A DNA stretch of 53,879 bases from UBA2773 sp964643985 (GTDB taxonomy: Bacteria > Patescibacteriota > Minisyncoccia > Moranbacterales > DUUL01): NCBI GenBank assembly GCA_964643985.1, contig CAZXUS010000003.1, positions 1 through 53,879 on the forward strand. Reading direction: 5' to 3'. A model generated the notes under the pieces. That model was given only the letters and a program-made list of their open reading frames with translations, was not told the origin of the DNA and ran no database searches. Below, piece after piece: positions 24,044 through 33,482 of this stretch (position 1 is its first letter; each line of letters begins with the position of its first letter). The translations under genes and the position numbers were made by a program.

Positions 24044-24232
24044 ATGAACATAAAAATTAATGATGATGCTTGTATTGGATGCGGAAGATGCACTGAAATT
24101 TGTCCCAAAACTTTTAGATTAAACAATGACACAATGAAAGCAGAAGTTGTTTCTGATGATAATTCAGAATGCGTTTACAAAGCTGCTGATCAATGCCCTA
24201 CTGATGCTATTTTAGTTGATAATGAAAAATAA
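24044..24232 (+). CDS. ferredoxin, single Fe-S cluster
   Basis: 62 aa. CIGCGRCTEICP (Cys10, 13, 16, 20) near the N-terminus and CPTDAI near the C-terminus fit the monocluster 4Fe-4S ferredoxin pattern, with three ligands from the first motif and the fourth from the final CP. Very acidic. It would carry electrons for radical-SAM or reductase enzymes such as an NrdD activase or MiaB; the partner is not shown by context. It has its own promoter and a shared terminator with gpmI. Confidence 0.92.
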   Translation: MNIKINDDACIGCGRCTEICPKTFRLNNDTMKAEVVSDDNSECVYKAADQCPTDAILVDNEK

Positions 24233-24248
24233 TTTTAAATTTCTTCTC

Positions 24249-24278
24249 AAAAAACTAGGCTTTAATCCTGGTTTTTTT
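24249..24278. terminator. bidirectional terminator between ferredoxin and gpmI
   Basis: AAAAAACTAGG - CTTTAAT - CCTGGTTTTTT, one G-T pair. It has A and T runs on both sides and overlaps the last codons of gpmI. Confidence 0.75.
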
Positions 24279-25881
24279 CTTCTTTAAAAAGTTCACCTTT
24301 AAACAAAGGAACTAGACTTTCCCCTGTCATTTTATCAGTTTTCTCAATTTCCAATAAATCCAAAATGGTTGGCGCAATGTCAGACAAAAAACCTCCTATT
24401 TCAAATTTTTCATTTTCTATTGAAAAACCTTCTTTTTGATGATTACTAGAATCAATCAACCAACAAGGAACTGGATTATTAGAATGTTCCGTGTCTTTAT
24501 CGCCCGTTGATAAATTTATCATTTCTTCAACATTGCCATGATCAGCCGTGACGATTAAAGTTCCATTCAACATCAAAGTTTTTTCGATTATTTGATTAAG
24601 GCACTTATCCGTAAACTCCACTGCCTTGACACCTGCATCAAAATCACCCGTATGCCCCACCATATCTGGATTGGCATAATTAACTAAAACAAAATCAGGA
24701 CAATTCTTTCCCCCCAATTTTTCAACTATTTTATCCGTCACTTCTTGAGCACTCATTTCAGGTAAATCAGCATAAGAAGAAATTTTCTTAGATAAAACAT
24801 GAACTTTTTCTTGATTCTTGTAATCAACCATTATGCCTCCATCAAAAAAATAGGTCACATGAGCAAATTTTTCAGTTTCCGCTATTCGTAATTGTTTTAA
24901 GCCGGCTTTTTCTATTGCTTCACCAACCCTAGAAGTAATTTTCTGAGACAAGAAAACAACATCCACTGACAAACCAGCTTCATATTCAACAAAACAAACC
25001 ACTTTTACCCCTTCAATCGGTTTAATATCTTTAAATTTATCAAAACCTGGTAAAGCAAAAGCTTTTATAATTTGCTTAGCTCGATCTTTTCTAAAATTAA
25101 AACAAATAAAAACGTCATTTTTTTCTATCTTTGCGATTGGTTCTCCATTTTCTTCAATTACTACCGGTTCTAAAAATTCGTCCGAAACGTCCTTTTTGTA
25201 TTGATCATCCACGGCTTTCAATAAATCAGTATTTTTTAAACCCACCCCGTAGACCATCGCGTCATAAGCCTTTTCAATTCGATCCCAATTTTGACTTCTA
25301 TCCATTGAATAATAACGACCGCCAATCGTAGCTACTTTTCCGACTCCAATTTGTTTAATTTTTTCTAATAAATCCCTTAAAAAAATCTGAGCACTTCGTG
25401 GCGCAGTATCCCGACCATCCGTCGCAGCATGAATAAAAACATCTTCAAATTCATGCTTTTTCATCACTTCCAACAAAGCAAATAAATGCTCAATGTGAGA
25501 ATGCACCCCACCGTCACTGACAAGCCCAAATAAATGAATTTTAGATTTATTTTTTTTTGCAAATTCAATATTTTTTACCAAAACCTCATTTTCAAAAAAA
25601 CTTTCATCTTGAATAGCCGTGTTAATAACAGGCAATTTTTGATAAATAATTTGCCCAGTTCCCATTGCTTGATGACCAACTTCAGAATTTCCCACTACGC
25701 CCCAAGGCAAACCCACTGCAATTCCAGAGGCTTGAAGATAGGTTTTAGGATAATATTTATCAAGTTTATCAATAGTTGGTAAATTTGCTTTTAAAATCGG
25801 ATTTCCCCGAGTTTCTCCGGTTTCACCCCAACCATCTAAAATACAAAGCACTACTGGCCCTTTTTTATTTTTTATCATCAT
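24262..25881 (-). CDS. gpmI: 2,3-bisphosphoglycerate-independent phosphoglycerate mutase
   Basis: 539 aa. Alkaline-phosphatase-superfamily metal sites: DGWG near the start, phospho-acceptor Ser66 in GNSEVGHQAMG, HSHIEHL, DGRDTAPRS, NYANPDMVGHTGD, TADHGNVEEM and EHSNNPVP. It interconverts 3- and 2-phosphoglycerate with two Mn ions. The next glycolytic enzyme, enolase, is encoded at the right edge of the window but in a separate locus. The start at paired ATGs (25881) has no Shine-Dalgarno. Confidence 0.96.
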   Translation of the reverse strand: MMIKNKKGPVVLCILDGWGETGETRGNPILKANLPTIDKLDKYYPKTYLQASGIAVGLPWGVVGNSEVGHQAMGTGQIIYQKLPVINTAIQDESFFENEVLVKNIEFAKKNKSKIHLFGLVSDGGVHSHIEHLFALLEVMKKHEFEDVFIHAATDGRDTAPRSAQIFLRDLLEKIKQIGVGKVATIGGRYYSMDRSQNWDRIEKAYDAMVYGVGLKNTDLLKAVDDQYKKDVSDEFLEPVVIEENGEPIAKIEKNDVFICFNFRKDRAKQIIKAFALPGFDKFKDIKPIEGVKVVCFVEYEAGLSVDVVFLSQKITSRVGEAIEKAGLKQLRIAETEKFAHVTYFFDGGIMVDYKNQEKVHVLSKKISSYADLPEMSAQEVTDKIVEKLGGKNCPDFVLVNYANPDMVGHTGDFDAGVKAVEFTDKCLNQIIEKTLMLNGTLIVTADHGNVEEMINLSTGDKDTEHSNNPVPCWLIDSSNHQKEGFSIENEKFEIGGFLSDIAPTILDLLEIEKTDKMTGESLVPLFKGELFKEEKNQD

Positions 25882-26046
25882 TTTATATTTAATTGCAACA
25901 GATTCAAGAATCTATTTAAAATCTCACCGTAATTTTAAAAGTTGTCTCTTGTTTACTAAAAAAATTCTACCACATCAAACTTTCTTTTACAATAAAATTG
26001 AATAATGATATTATTGAGAAAAGATTAACAAACTTCATAATCCGTT

Positions 26047-26102
26047 TCGCTAAGGTCCGTCTCGCGTCGCTTGCCGAGGCGGACTTGCCGAGACAGGCAA
26101 AA
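26047..26102. repeat. GC-rich palindromic repeat before dnaE
   Basis: GCTAAGGTCCGTCTCGC...GCCGAGGCGGAC...GCCGAGACAGGCA, a compact GC-rich tract with inverted GTCCGCCTCGGC/GCCGAGGCGGAC-type arms. It ends 3 bp before the dnaE start codon. Related pieces lie at 4664 and 22085. Confidence 0.65.
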
Positions 26103-26104
26103 TT

Positions 26105-29100
26105 GTGGCTGAAAAAAGCCCTATAAAAAATAATTCTCAAAAAGTGCATAAAAAGTTCACCCATTTACACGTTCATACTCATTACAGCCTGTTGGATGGC
26201 TTAGGAAAAATTGACGACTTATTGGAACGAGCTAAAGAATTTGGAATGGATTCAATGGCCATCACCGACCACGGAACAATGTATGGCGTTATTGAATTTT
26301 ATCAAAAAGCCAAAAAAGCGGGAATTAAACCAATTATTGGTTGCGAATTTTATTTAACTCCCAACAGTCTAGAAAGCAAAAAACCACGAATTGACGAAGA
26401 ACGTTTTCATTTAATTTTACTTGCTAAAAACAATCAGGGTTATCAAAATTTAATGAAACTCGTTACAATAGCTCATCTTGAAGGTTTTTATTACAAACCT
26501 AGAATTGACCTCAGAGTTTTGAGAAAATACGCCGAAGGTCTAATCGGTTGTAGTGGTTGCGTTCAAGGCCAAATATCACAACTGGTCATTGGAAATAAAA
26601 TGAAAGAAGCCACTGAAAAAGCCTTGGAATATCAAGAAATTCTTGGCAAAGGAAACTACTATTTAGAGCTTCAACATCTTCCTCAATTAGAAAAACAGAA
26701 CATCGCTAATAAGGGTCTAAAAGAAATTTCCAAAAAAACCGGTATTCCTTTAGTGGCCACCGCTGACGTTCACTATGTCAACGAAGATGATGCTCACGTT
26801 CAAGATATTTTAATGTGTCTTCAAACTGGAAAGAAAATTAACGACACCAATCGCTTTTCGATGAAAGAATTCAAGCTTTATTTACGAAGCCCAGAAGAAA
26901 TGCACGAACTTTTCAAAGACACCCCTGAAGCTTTGGAAAATACCCGAAAAATCGCAGAAAGGTGCAATGTTGAAATTGAATTTGGTAATCATAAATTACC
27001 TAATTATGAAGTTCCCAAAGGCTTTACTCCCCAATCTTATTTAAGAAAACTTTGCGAAGATGGTTTACCAGAACGTTATGGTAAAAAAATCACCAAAGAA
27101 CATCTAGAACGACTGGACTTTGAATTAGGAGTTATTAAAAAAATGGGCTTTGCTGGTTATTTTTTGATTGTTCAAGATTTTGTTAATTGGGCCAAAAATA
27201 ACGGAATTATTGTTGGACCTGGTCGAGGAAGTGCCGCTGGAAGTATTATCGCCTATTTAACTGGCATTACCAATATTGATCCCATTGAATTTAAACTATT
27301 ATTCGAGCGTTTTTTAAACCCCGACCGGATTTCTCTACCTGATATCGATTTGGATTTTCCGGATGACCGACGAGATGATGTTTTGGCTTACGTTCGAGAT
27401 ACTTTCGGTCACGATCACGTCGCCCAAATTATCACTTTCGGAACCATGGCAGCCAAAGCAGCCATTCGAGATGCCGGAAGAGTTTTAGATTTTGAATATT
27501 CTTATTGCGACAAACTTTCTAAAATGGTGCCAGCCTTCACTGGATTAAAAGACGCTCTTGAAAATACCGCCGAACTAAAAAATGAATACAAAAATAATGA
27601 AGACGCTCGTCAAATCCTAGACGCTGCCGTTCGTCTAGAAGGCGTTGCTCGCCACGCTTCAGTTCACGCCTGTGGAGTGGTTATCACCCCCGAACCAGTC
27701 GTTGAATACACACCCCTTCAATATATGACCGGCAAAGAAGATCAGGGCATGGTGACTCAATACAATGCTTCTTCCAGATCTTCTTATGTTGAAAAAATTG
27801 GTTTAGTTAAAATGGATTTTCTAGGACTAAAAAATCTAACTATTATTCAAAACGCACTCAGCATCATCAAAAAAACGACTGGAGACATTGTCGACATCGA
27901 TACTCTTCCGCTAACCGATAAAAAAACTTTTAAACTTTTACAAAACGGAGACACCACCGGTGTTTTTCAATTAGAATCTTCCGGGATGAAACGTTATCTA
28001 AAAAAACTCAAGCCCACTGTTTTTGAAGATATTATCGCAATGGTAGCCCTTTATCGACCGGGTCCGATGGAATGGATTCCAGATTTTATTGGAGGAAAAC
28101 ACGGAACTAAAAAAGTAGAATATCTTCATCCAAAATTAAAACCAATTCTAGAAAACACTTACGGAGTAGCGGTTTACCAAGAGCAAGTAATGCAAATTTC
28201 TCGAGAATTAGCCGGCTTTACTCCGGGCGAAGCAGATGTTCTGCGAAAAGCGATGGGTAAAAAAATTCACGAAATGATTCAAGAACAAAAAAAGAAATTT
28301 ATTGAAGGCTGTGTTGCAAATAAAATCAACGCCAAATTAGCCGAAAAAGTTTTTTCTTTCATTGAGCCTTTCGCTGGCTACGGATTTAATCGTTCTCACG
28401 CCGCTTGCTACGCTTTAATAGGTTATCAGACTGCTTACCTCAAAGCACACTACCCGGCTCAATTTATGGCCGCCCTGCTTAATTCTGATAAAGACGACAT
28501 TGACCGAATTGCAATTGAAATTGAAGAATCTCGTCAAATGGGAATTGAAGTTTTAGCGCCCAATATCAACGAAAGTTTTAATGCTTTCGCGGTGATTATG
28601 AACAACCTGGAAGAAGTGGAGAAAATCAGAGCCAAGGCCAAATCTAAGAAAAAAACTCTGCCTAAAATTCGCTTTGGATTAGAAGCCATCAAAGGTGTTG
28701 GCACCAACATTGCCACCGAAATTATTAAAGAACGTCAAAAAAATGGCCCTTTCAAAGATATAATAGAAATCGTCGAAAGAGTTCAATGTCGAGATTTAAA
28801 TAAAAAATCGCTAGAAGCTATGGGAAAATCAGGCGCTTTAGACGATTTAACCGAAAGAAATCACTTAATTCAAAATATGGAAGCAATCCTGAGCTATTCT
28901 AAGCAATATCAGAAAACCGTCGCTTCTGGACAAACTTCCCTATTTGGAATAGTTGGCGAAAATCAACCCGAATTAGAAATCCCCAAAATATCGCTTCAAA
29001 CTGTCGATCCGGCTTCCGACCGAGTCCGACTTTCCTGGGAAAAAGAACTTCTAGGCCTTTACATTTCCGATCATCCATTAAGAAATTATCAAGACTACTT

Positions 29101-29722
29101 CTCTGCTCACGCTATTCCCATTCGAAATCTTCATAACGGCTTAATCAACCAGACTATTGTTCTGGGAGGAATTATTACTAAAGTTCAAAAAATTTACACT
29201 CGAAAAAATAAATTAATGATGTTCAATACTATTGAAGATGGAATTGGAAAAATGGAAATTTTAGTTTTCCCCAAAACTCTAGAAAAAGATCCTGAAATTT
29301 GGCAAGAAGAAAAAATTGTTTTGATTAAAGGAAAATTATCCGATAAAGACGGCGAATACAAACTCTTGTGTGAAGAAGTTAATCTAGTAGACGAAGCCGA
29401 ACTTCAAACATTCAAAAAAGAAGGCAAGAAGGAAGGCTTTGGAGTTAATTCCTCATTTAATAATGAGATAGGGAATAATCAAATAAAAACTGAAAAAACT
29501 CACGACATCACCGTCCACATCACTAAAAATCAAGCTCAAGAAAAACTTAGTGCTATTTCTAAATTATTAAAAAATGTCACCAGCGGAAATAGCAAAATTT
29601 TTATTACCACCGAAGGCCGAGCCGGAAAATTAGAAATTCCGCAAAAAATAGGCTACAGTAAAGAAATAGTGGCCCAATTAACAAAAATTGTTGGAAAAGA
29701 AAATGTCAAAGTTTCTGATTAA
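26105..29722 (+). CDS. dnaE: DNA polymerase III alpha subunit
   Basis: 1205 aa, DnaE1 type. The PHP domain begins HLHVHTHYSLLDG and includes ITDHGTMYG. The palm has GPGRGSAAGS (about 371) and the catalytic PDIDLDFPDDRR (about 412-416). Fingers YRPGPMEWIPDF and GYGFNRSHAACYA are followed by a helix-hairpin-helix (IKGVGTNIA) and an OB-fold (IVLGGIITKVQKIYTRK). It is the replicative polymerase core. GTG start at 26105 directly after a GC-rich palindrome, without Shine-Dalgarno. No N-terminal exonuclease is fused. Confidence 0.97.
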   Translation: MAEKSPIKNNSQKVHKKFTHLHVHTHYSLLDGLGKIDDLLERAKEFGMDSMAITDHGTMYGVIEFYQKAKKAGIKPIIGCEFYLTPNSLESKKPRIDEERFHLILLAKNNQGYQNLMKLVTIAHLEGFYYKPRIDLRVLRKYAEGLIGCSGCVQGQISQLVIGNKMKEATEKALEYQEILGKGNYYLELQHLPQLEKQNIANKGLKEISKKTGIPLVATADVHYVNEDDAHVQDILMCLQTGKKINDTNRFSMKEFKLYLRSPEEMHELFKDTPEALENTRKIAERCNVEIEFGNHKLPNYEVPKGFTPQSYLRKLCEDGLPERYGKKITKEHLERLDFELGVIKKMGFAGYFLIVQDFVNWAKNNGIIVGPGRGSAAGSIIAYLTGITNIDPIEFKLLFERFLNPDRISLPDIDLDFPDDRRDDVLAYVRDTFGHDHVAQIITFGTMAAKAAIRDAGRVLDFEYSYCDKLSKMVPAFTGLKDALENTAELKNEYKNNEDARQILDAAVRLEGVARHASVHACGVVITPEPVVEYTPLQYMTGKEDQGMVTQYNASSRSSYVEKIGLVKMDFLGLKNLTIIQNALSIIKKTTGDIVDIDTLPLTDKKTFKLLQNGDTTGVFQLESSGMKRYLKKLKPTVFEDIIAMVALYRPGPMEWIPDFIGGKHGTKKVEYLHPKLKPILENTYGVAVYQEQVMQISRELAGFTPGEADVLRKAMGKKIHEMIQEQKKKFIEGCVANKINAKLAEKVFSFIEPFAGYGFNRSHAACYALIGYQTAYLKAHYPAQFMAALLNSDKDDIDRIAIEIEESRQMGIEVLAPNINESFNAFAVIMNNLEEVEKIRAKAKSKKKTLPKIRFGLEAIKGVGTNIATEIIKERQKNGPFKDIIEIVERVQCRDLNKKSLEAMGKSGALDDLTERNHLIQNMEAILSYSKQYQKTVASGQTSLFGIVGENQPELEIPKISLQTVDPASDRVRLSWEKELLGLYISDHPLRNYQDYFSAHAIPIRNLHNGLINQTIVLGGIITKVQKIYTRKNKLMMFNTIEDGIGKMEILVFPKTLEKDPEIWQEEKIVLIKGKLSDKDGEYKLLCEEVNLVDEAELQTFKKEGKKEGFGVNSSFNNEIGNNQIKTEKTHDITVHITKNQAQEKLSAISKLLKNVTSGNSKIFITTEGRAGKLEIPQKIGYSKEIVAQLTKIVGKENVKVSD

Positions 29723-29759
29723 TGGAACTATTTCCAATCTCCATTTTTAAAAATAAATT

Positions 29760-30272
29760 ATGTCAGAAGAATTAAAAATCATCGACAACATTCGCAAGCA
29801 AGGCTTTCGCCCTCAAGTAGTAGGCTGTTTTATTTATAATAGTAAAATTTTATTTCTATACAAAAAAGAACATAATCTTTGGCAATTTCCTCAAGGCGGA
29901 ATCGAAAACGAAGAAACTATTCAACAAGCGCTCAAGAGAGAGATGACCGAAGAGTTAGGAAAAGATTTTATCAATAATTGTGATTTATCCAATCCCTTGA
30001 TTTTTAACGAGCAACAACTAAAATTCCCCTCTAGTTCCAAGGGTTTTCGAGAACTAAAAACAGATCTTGAAGAAAAAATTAAAATGAAAGGCAAACGTTA
30101 TTTCTTTATAAAAATCCCAACCAATAAAACCAAAATTAAAATCAACCAAACTGAATTTGACGACTATCAATGGCTAACTTTTGCCGAAGCTTCGTCAAAA
30201 GCTAAGGAGATTTACCAAAAAGGAAAAAGACAACTCACCCTAAAAGCTATTGAATCTTTAAAAAACAGCTAA
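29760..30272 (+). CDS. Nudix hydrolase, RppH-like
   Basis: 170 aa. Perfect Nudix box at about residues 46-68: GGIENEETIQQALKREMTEE followed by LG, matching GX5EX7REUXEEXGU. The opening GFRPQVVGCFIYNSKILFLY and WQFPQGG resemble RppH/dinucleoside-polyphosphate hydrolases, which remove pyrophosphate from 5' ends of mRNA or cleave Ap4A. It lies 37 bp after dnaE on the same strand. Substrate not proven. Confidence 0.85.
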   Translation: MSEELKIIDNIRKQGFRPQVVGCFIYNSKILFLYKKEHNLWQFPQGGIENEETIQQALKREMTEELGKDFINNCDLSNPLIFNEQQLKFPSSSKGFRELKTDLEEKIKMKGKRYFFIKIPTNKTKIKINQTEFDDYQWLTFAEASSKAKEIYQKGKRQLTLKAIESLKNS

Positions 30273-30293
30273 TCCAAAATTTATAAATCAAAA

Positions 30294-30330
30294 AACCACG
30301 CTGATTAATAATCAGTACGTGGCATTTTAA
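30294..30330 (+). terminator. hairpin after the Nudix gene
   Basis: CCACG-CTGATT-AAT-AATCAG-TA-CGTGG, a long stem followed by a T-poor tail (CATTTTAATTC); probable transcript end. Confidence 0.5.
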
Positions 30331-30425
30331 TTCTTTCGATAAAAAAATTAAATTGATAATTCCTCGGTAATAACTTCCACTAAAGAATTATTGACATCTT
30401 TATTGGACATTGAAATTTCAAAAAA

Positions 30426-30854
30426 TTATTCTTTACTAAAATTCCAAGCTTCCTGCTTTCCAGTTTCTTTCAAAATTGGTTTCTCTATAAGACCTCCTTG
30501 TTTCATCGCCAAAATCAATTCAACTGCTCTAGAATGAGTTCCCTGAGACCACTTAACTGAATCAGTCGCCAAATTAATTAAAGCTTTTTCAAATTGAATT
30601 TTCAAATTTGATTCCCAGACCATTATTGATTTAAGAAGAAAAGAAAAAATCTTGAGAATCACACCATCAAGAGAAATTTTATTTTTGCTATTATAATAGA
30701 AAGAATTCTCTTTGTTTTCGTTAAAAAAAAGAATACTTTTAAAATCTTCCTGCTGAGAATATAAGATAATGTCCAAACAAATATAAAATTCATTCTCCAA
30801 AAGTTTTTCAGTAAGTAAAAAAACTCGCTTCCTTAAATTTTCCCGATCCGCCAC
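30426..30854 (-). CDS. hypothetical helical protein
   Basis: 142 aa from a GTG (30854) preceded by GGGAGGTATAAA, a clear Shine-Dalgarno. Mostly helical and soluble (LRKRVFLLTEKLLENEFYIC, FSFLLKSIMVWESNLKIQFE). The RAVELILAMKQGG segment could be a short recognition or binding helix. No family is recognised. It belongs to a group of small accessory genes with strong ribosome binding sites in this window. Confidence 0.6.
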   Translation of the reverse strand: MADRENLRKRVFLLTEKLLENEFYICLDIILYSQQEDFKSILFFNENKENSFYYNSKNKISLDGVILKIFSFLLKSIMVWESNLKIQFEKALINLATDSVKWSQGTHSRAVELILAMKQGGLIEKPILKETGKQEAWNFSKE

Positions 30855-30940
30855 TTTATACCTCCCAATATAAAATATTTAAAAACATCCTATCTATGAA
30901 TACCACAAAACAAGCCTTGAAGCAAGGTTTAATTGTTTTT

Positions 30941-31228
30941 TTAAAAACTAAAAAAGTTTAAAATAAAATATATAAAAGAAATATTTTGAATTATTAACAA
31001 CGGAATTCCAACAATAAAATACCATTTTTGCGTTTTGTGACGAAAAGCAAACATCCCCGCATAGACTCCAACACTCCCAAAAAAAGTTGCCATAAAAAAT
31101 AACAATCCCTCCGAAATTCTTTTATTATTCCTATTCCTTGAACGATTTTTATCCCAAAACATTATCAAAAACGCCATCAGATTAATCCCACCAAAAAATC
31201 CCAAAACAACATACGATCCTAATTCCAT
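30941..31228 (-). CDS. DUF1294 family membrane protein
   Basis: 95 aa. It matches the DUF1294 pattern: NLMAFLIMFWDKNRSRNRNN, RISEGLLFFMATFFGSVGVYAGMF and FRHKTQKWYFIVGIPLLI. Three hydrophobic helices with a conserved basic loop. Function unknown. It is upstream of the 142-aa gene on the same strand with a gap of 86 bp. Confidence 0.8.
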   Translation of the reverse strand: MELGSYVVLGFFGGINLMAFLIMFWDKNRSRNRNNKRISEGLLFFMATFFGSVGVYAGMFAFRHKTQKWYFIVGIPLLIIQNISFIYFILNFFSF

Positions 31229-31338
31229 ATTAATTATTTATTTTTAAATTTTTTATAAACGCCTTTTTCAATCACGATTCATTATCACCCATCTAAATCT
31301 CACTGTCTATCCTCCGCAATTTATTTTTCCAAAAAATA

Positions 31339-31369
31339 ATAGCCCCGCAGTGTTAGTCCGCAAGGCTAT
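31339..31369 (-). terminator. terminator of the 32.1-31.4 kb minus-strand pair
   Basis: On the minus strand, ATAGCC...GCGG...CCGC...GGCTAT followed by TATTTTTT, about 22 bp after the stop of the 231-aa gene. Confidence 0.75.
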
Positions 31370-31391
31370 CAAATATTCTTTTACTAAAAAA

Positions 31392-32087
31392 TCATTCAAT
31401 CGAGACTTTTCCATTTATAGAAATTTTGATTGTCTGATCTTTAATTAGTATTTTAAAAGATTTCTTGAGAACAAAAGCTTCTTCCCTCCCCCCAACAACA
31501 AAAAAAGCTACCGTTTCTTTTTCACGGCTCCCATTGAACCCTATTCTCAAATCATAAATTTTCTTCAATCTAGCCAAAGGAAATTTTCCCGATTCAGAAT
31601 CAATTCGATAATTACAATTCATTTTTCGAGGTTCTTTGAGTTTTTTCATAAAACCCCTTACCGCAAATATCCTTCTACTCTGAGACATTATCGCGGAAAT
31701 ACTTTTTCTCAGTCTCGTCTCATCAACCTCCCCATTTAACCAGTAGGCTTTTCTTATTAATTCCGGAAAACGATTCTTGATGGCCTCTTTCAACCAACCG
31801 ACTTGAAAAAGCCACTTTCCATCCCGGAAAGCTTCTTCTTTGGAAATAACTCCTTTTTGAAAAAGCAATTCAGCATTTTTATGCCAATTGCAAAGAACAA
31901 TTAGAATAGCCTGAGTCAAAGAGGTTGGTTTTTCTTCAAAAGCAACAATCTCTTTCGAAATATCAGAAATTTCTTCCTCAATATTTGCTCCAAATATTTT
32001 CGGCTTTTTCATATTCCTGGTCAATTTTTTCAGCAAGTTCTTCATTTCTGGCGACATCCCGGTTTTAGCTCCGCTTGATTCCAACAT
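31392..32087 (-). CDS. hypothetical protein, 231 aa
   Basis: Start set at ATG 32087 because GGGAGAAAAGTCG precedes it; a longer frame to 32192 only overlaps the upstream gene. It is rich in Lys/Arg and helices (MSPEMKNLLKKLTRNMKKPK; KSISAIMSQSRRIFAVRGFM). The C-terminal third looks beta-rich (TVAFFVVGGREEAFVLKKSF, KILIKDQTIKISINGKVSIE). No family is recognised. It begins 13 nt after the stop of the 63-aa gene, so the two form an operon. Confidence 0.6.
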   Translation of the reverse strand: MLESSGAKTGMSPEMKNLLKKLTRNMKKPKIFGANIEEEISDISKEIVAFEEKPTSLTQAILIVLCNWHKNAELLFQKGVISKEEAFRDGKWLFQVGWLKEAIKNRFPELIRKAYWLNGEVDETRLRKSISAIMSQSRRIFAVRGFMKKLKEPRKMNCNYRIDSESGKFPLARLKKIYDLRIGFNGSREKETVAFFVVGGREEAFVLKKSFKILIKDQTIKISINGKVSIE

Positions 32088-32100
32088 CGACTTTTCTCCC

Positions 32101-32292
32101 TTATTTTTTGTTAAAATTTCTTCTTCTCCTAATAACATTTTCAGAAACCTTAACATAATTCTCGGAAATATTAGTGTTAATCCTTCTTCCAATATTTTCA
32201 GTTCCGATCATTTGTCCCCAGAGTTTTTCCAATCTTTCTCTCTTTTCTCCGCTCAATTCAGTTCTGCTTCCAACTACATCCCAATTCGACAT
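32101..32292 (-). CDS. small hypothetical protein, 63 aa
   Basis: ATG at 32292 is preceded by GGGGAGGAAGTAGA (strong Shine-Dalgarno) and a promoter at 32361-32389. The peptide is charged and soluble (MSNWDVVGSRTELSGEKRER) and ends RRRRNFNKK. It is the first gene of a two-gene operon with the 231-aa protein. No family is recognised; a small regulatory or nucleic-acid-binding role would be guesswork. Confidence 0.6.
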   Translation of the reverse strand: MSNWDVVGSRTELSGEKRERLEKLWGQMIGTENIGRRINTNISENYVKVSENVIRRRRNFNKK

Positions 32293-32360
32293 TCTACTTC
32301 CTCCCCTTTTTCTTTTTTAGATTTTCAAATAACTACTCCTCTGCTACAAAACACCAAAAA

Positions 32361-32389
32361 ACTATACCACACAATTTTAAGTTTGTAAA
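32361..32389 (-). promoter_or_regulatory. promoter of the 63-aa/231-aa operon
   Basis: On the minus strand: -35 TTTACA (32389-32384), 17-bp spacer, -10 TATAGT (32366-32361). Confidence 0.5.
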
Positions 32390-32492
32390 TACCACACTTA
32401 TAAAAAACAAAATTAACTATTTTTCACTTAAAAATTGAACTTTATTTAAAAATTACCCGCCTACCAGTAGAAAAGCAAAATTAAAAATTGTC

Positions 32493-33467
32493 TTATATCC
32501 ACCCAAAAAGCTTGCCAATATAAAAAACATAAAAAATCAACAGAAAAACTCCTTCCCATTTTTTGATCTTTTGGTCTCGTACTACGAATACATACATAAA
32601 AGTCGCGGCCACCATCATTGGAATTCCAAAAAATAAAATGTTTTCTGGAATTATCAAAGTGCCCACCATCGCTGAAATCCCCATTACGGCAAAAGCGTTG
32701 AAAACATTAGAACCCAAAATATTCCCTACTGCTATTTCAATATTACCTTTTCGAGCCGCTGCCAAACTAACTGCTAATTCTGGCAACGATGTCCCCAAAG
32801 CCACCACACTAGCCGCGATAATTTCTGTTCCAATCTGAATTAAATTTGAAAAATAAACCACCGATTCAATTGTGTACTTAGCCCCTAAAAAGATAAAAAT
32901 TGAACTACCGATTAAAACCAACAAGCTTCCGCCAGGAAATTTATTAATTTTTTCAACCTCCAAGTCTTCTTCAATATCAGATTTCATTTCTAATTTCTCT
33001 ATCCAATTCCCGTGTTTAGAAAAAACAGTATGATATAAAAATAAAAACAATCCCAAAACACATAAAACTCCTTCAAAAAAAGTAAACTCCCTGTCCATCA
33101 TGGCAATAATAATCAAAAGGGTTGATCCTAAAAGAGCCAATAAATCAGTCCCCACTACTTTTTGACTAAACTTTCTTTTAGTCGAAACAATCGCCACTAT
33201 TCCCAGAACCAAAAAAATATTCGTAATATTTGAACCAATCACATTCCCCGCTACAATCTCTGAATGATTTTTCAAAACTGCCAACACCGAAGAAACCAAT
33301 TCAGGCAAAGACGTTCCTAAAGCCACAATCGTCACGCCGATCACAAAAGCCGGCAATTTAAAAAACATTCCAATCTTTTCCGCTGATTCAGTAAAATAAT
33401 CCGAAGCTTTCATCAAAATCGCCAAACTAATCACAAAAATTCCACCCCACAAAACTATTTCCGACAT
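32493..33467 (-). CDS. calcium/sodium antiporter, CaCA family (YrbG-like)
   Basis: 324 aa, ten hydrophobic helices in two inverted halves. Both alpha-repeats are intact: GTSLPELVSSVLAV with GNVIGSNITNIFLVLG, and GTSLPELAVSLAAA with GNILGSNVFNAFAVMG. The central cytoplasmic loop is acidic (MKSDIEEDLEVEKIN). It exchanges Ca2+ (or K+/Na+) across the membrane. It lies 15 bp downstream of the VTT-domain gene and is probably co-transcribed. Confidence 0.93.
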   Translation of the reverse strand: MSEIVLWGGIFVISLAILMKASDYFTESAEKIGMFFKLPAFVIGVTIVALGTSLPELVSSVLAVLKNHSEIVAGNVIGSNITNIFLVLGIVAIVSTKRKFSQKVVGTDLLALLGSTLLIIIAMMDREFTFFEGVLCVLGLFLFLYHTVFSKHGNWIEKLEMKSDIEEDLEVEKINKFPGGSLLVLIGSSIFIFLGAKYTIESVVYFSNLIQIGTEIIAASVVALGTSLPELAVSLAAARKGNIEIAVGNILGSNVFNAFAVMGISAMVGTLIIPENILFFGIPMMVAATFMYVFVVRDQKIKKWEGVFLLIFYVFYIGKLFGWI

Positions 33468-33482
33468 ACTTTTTATTAAAGT

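Noticed and set aside
31392..32192. 266-aa version of the hypothetical gene starting at 32192
   Set aside because: Its first 35 codons overlap the 63-aa gene in another frame; the ATG at 32087 has a good Shine-Dalgarno and gives clean tandem genes.
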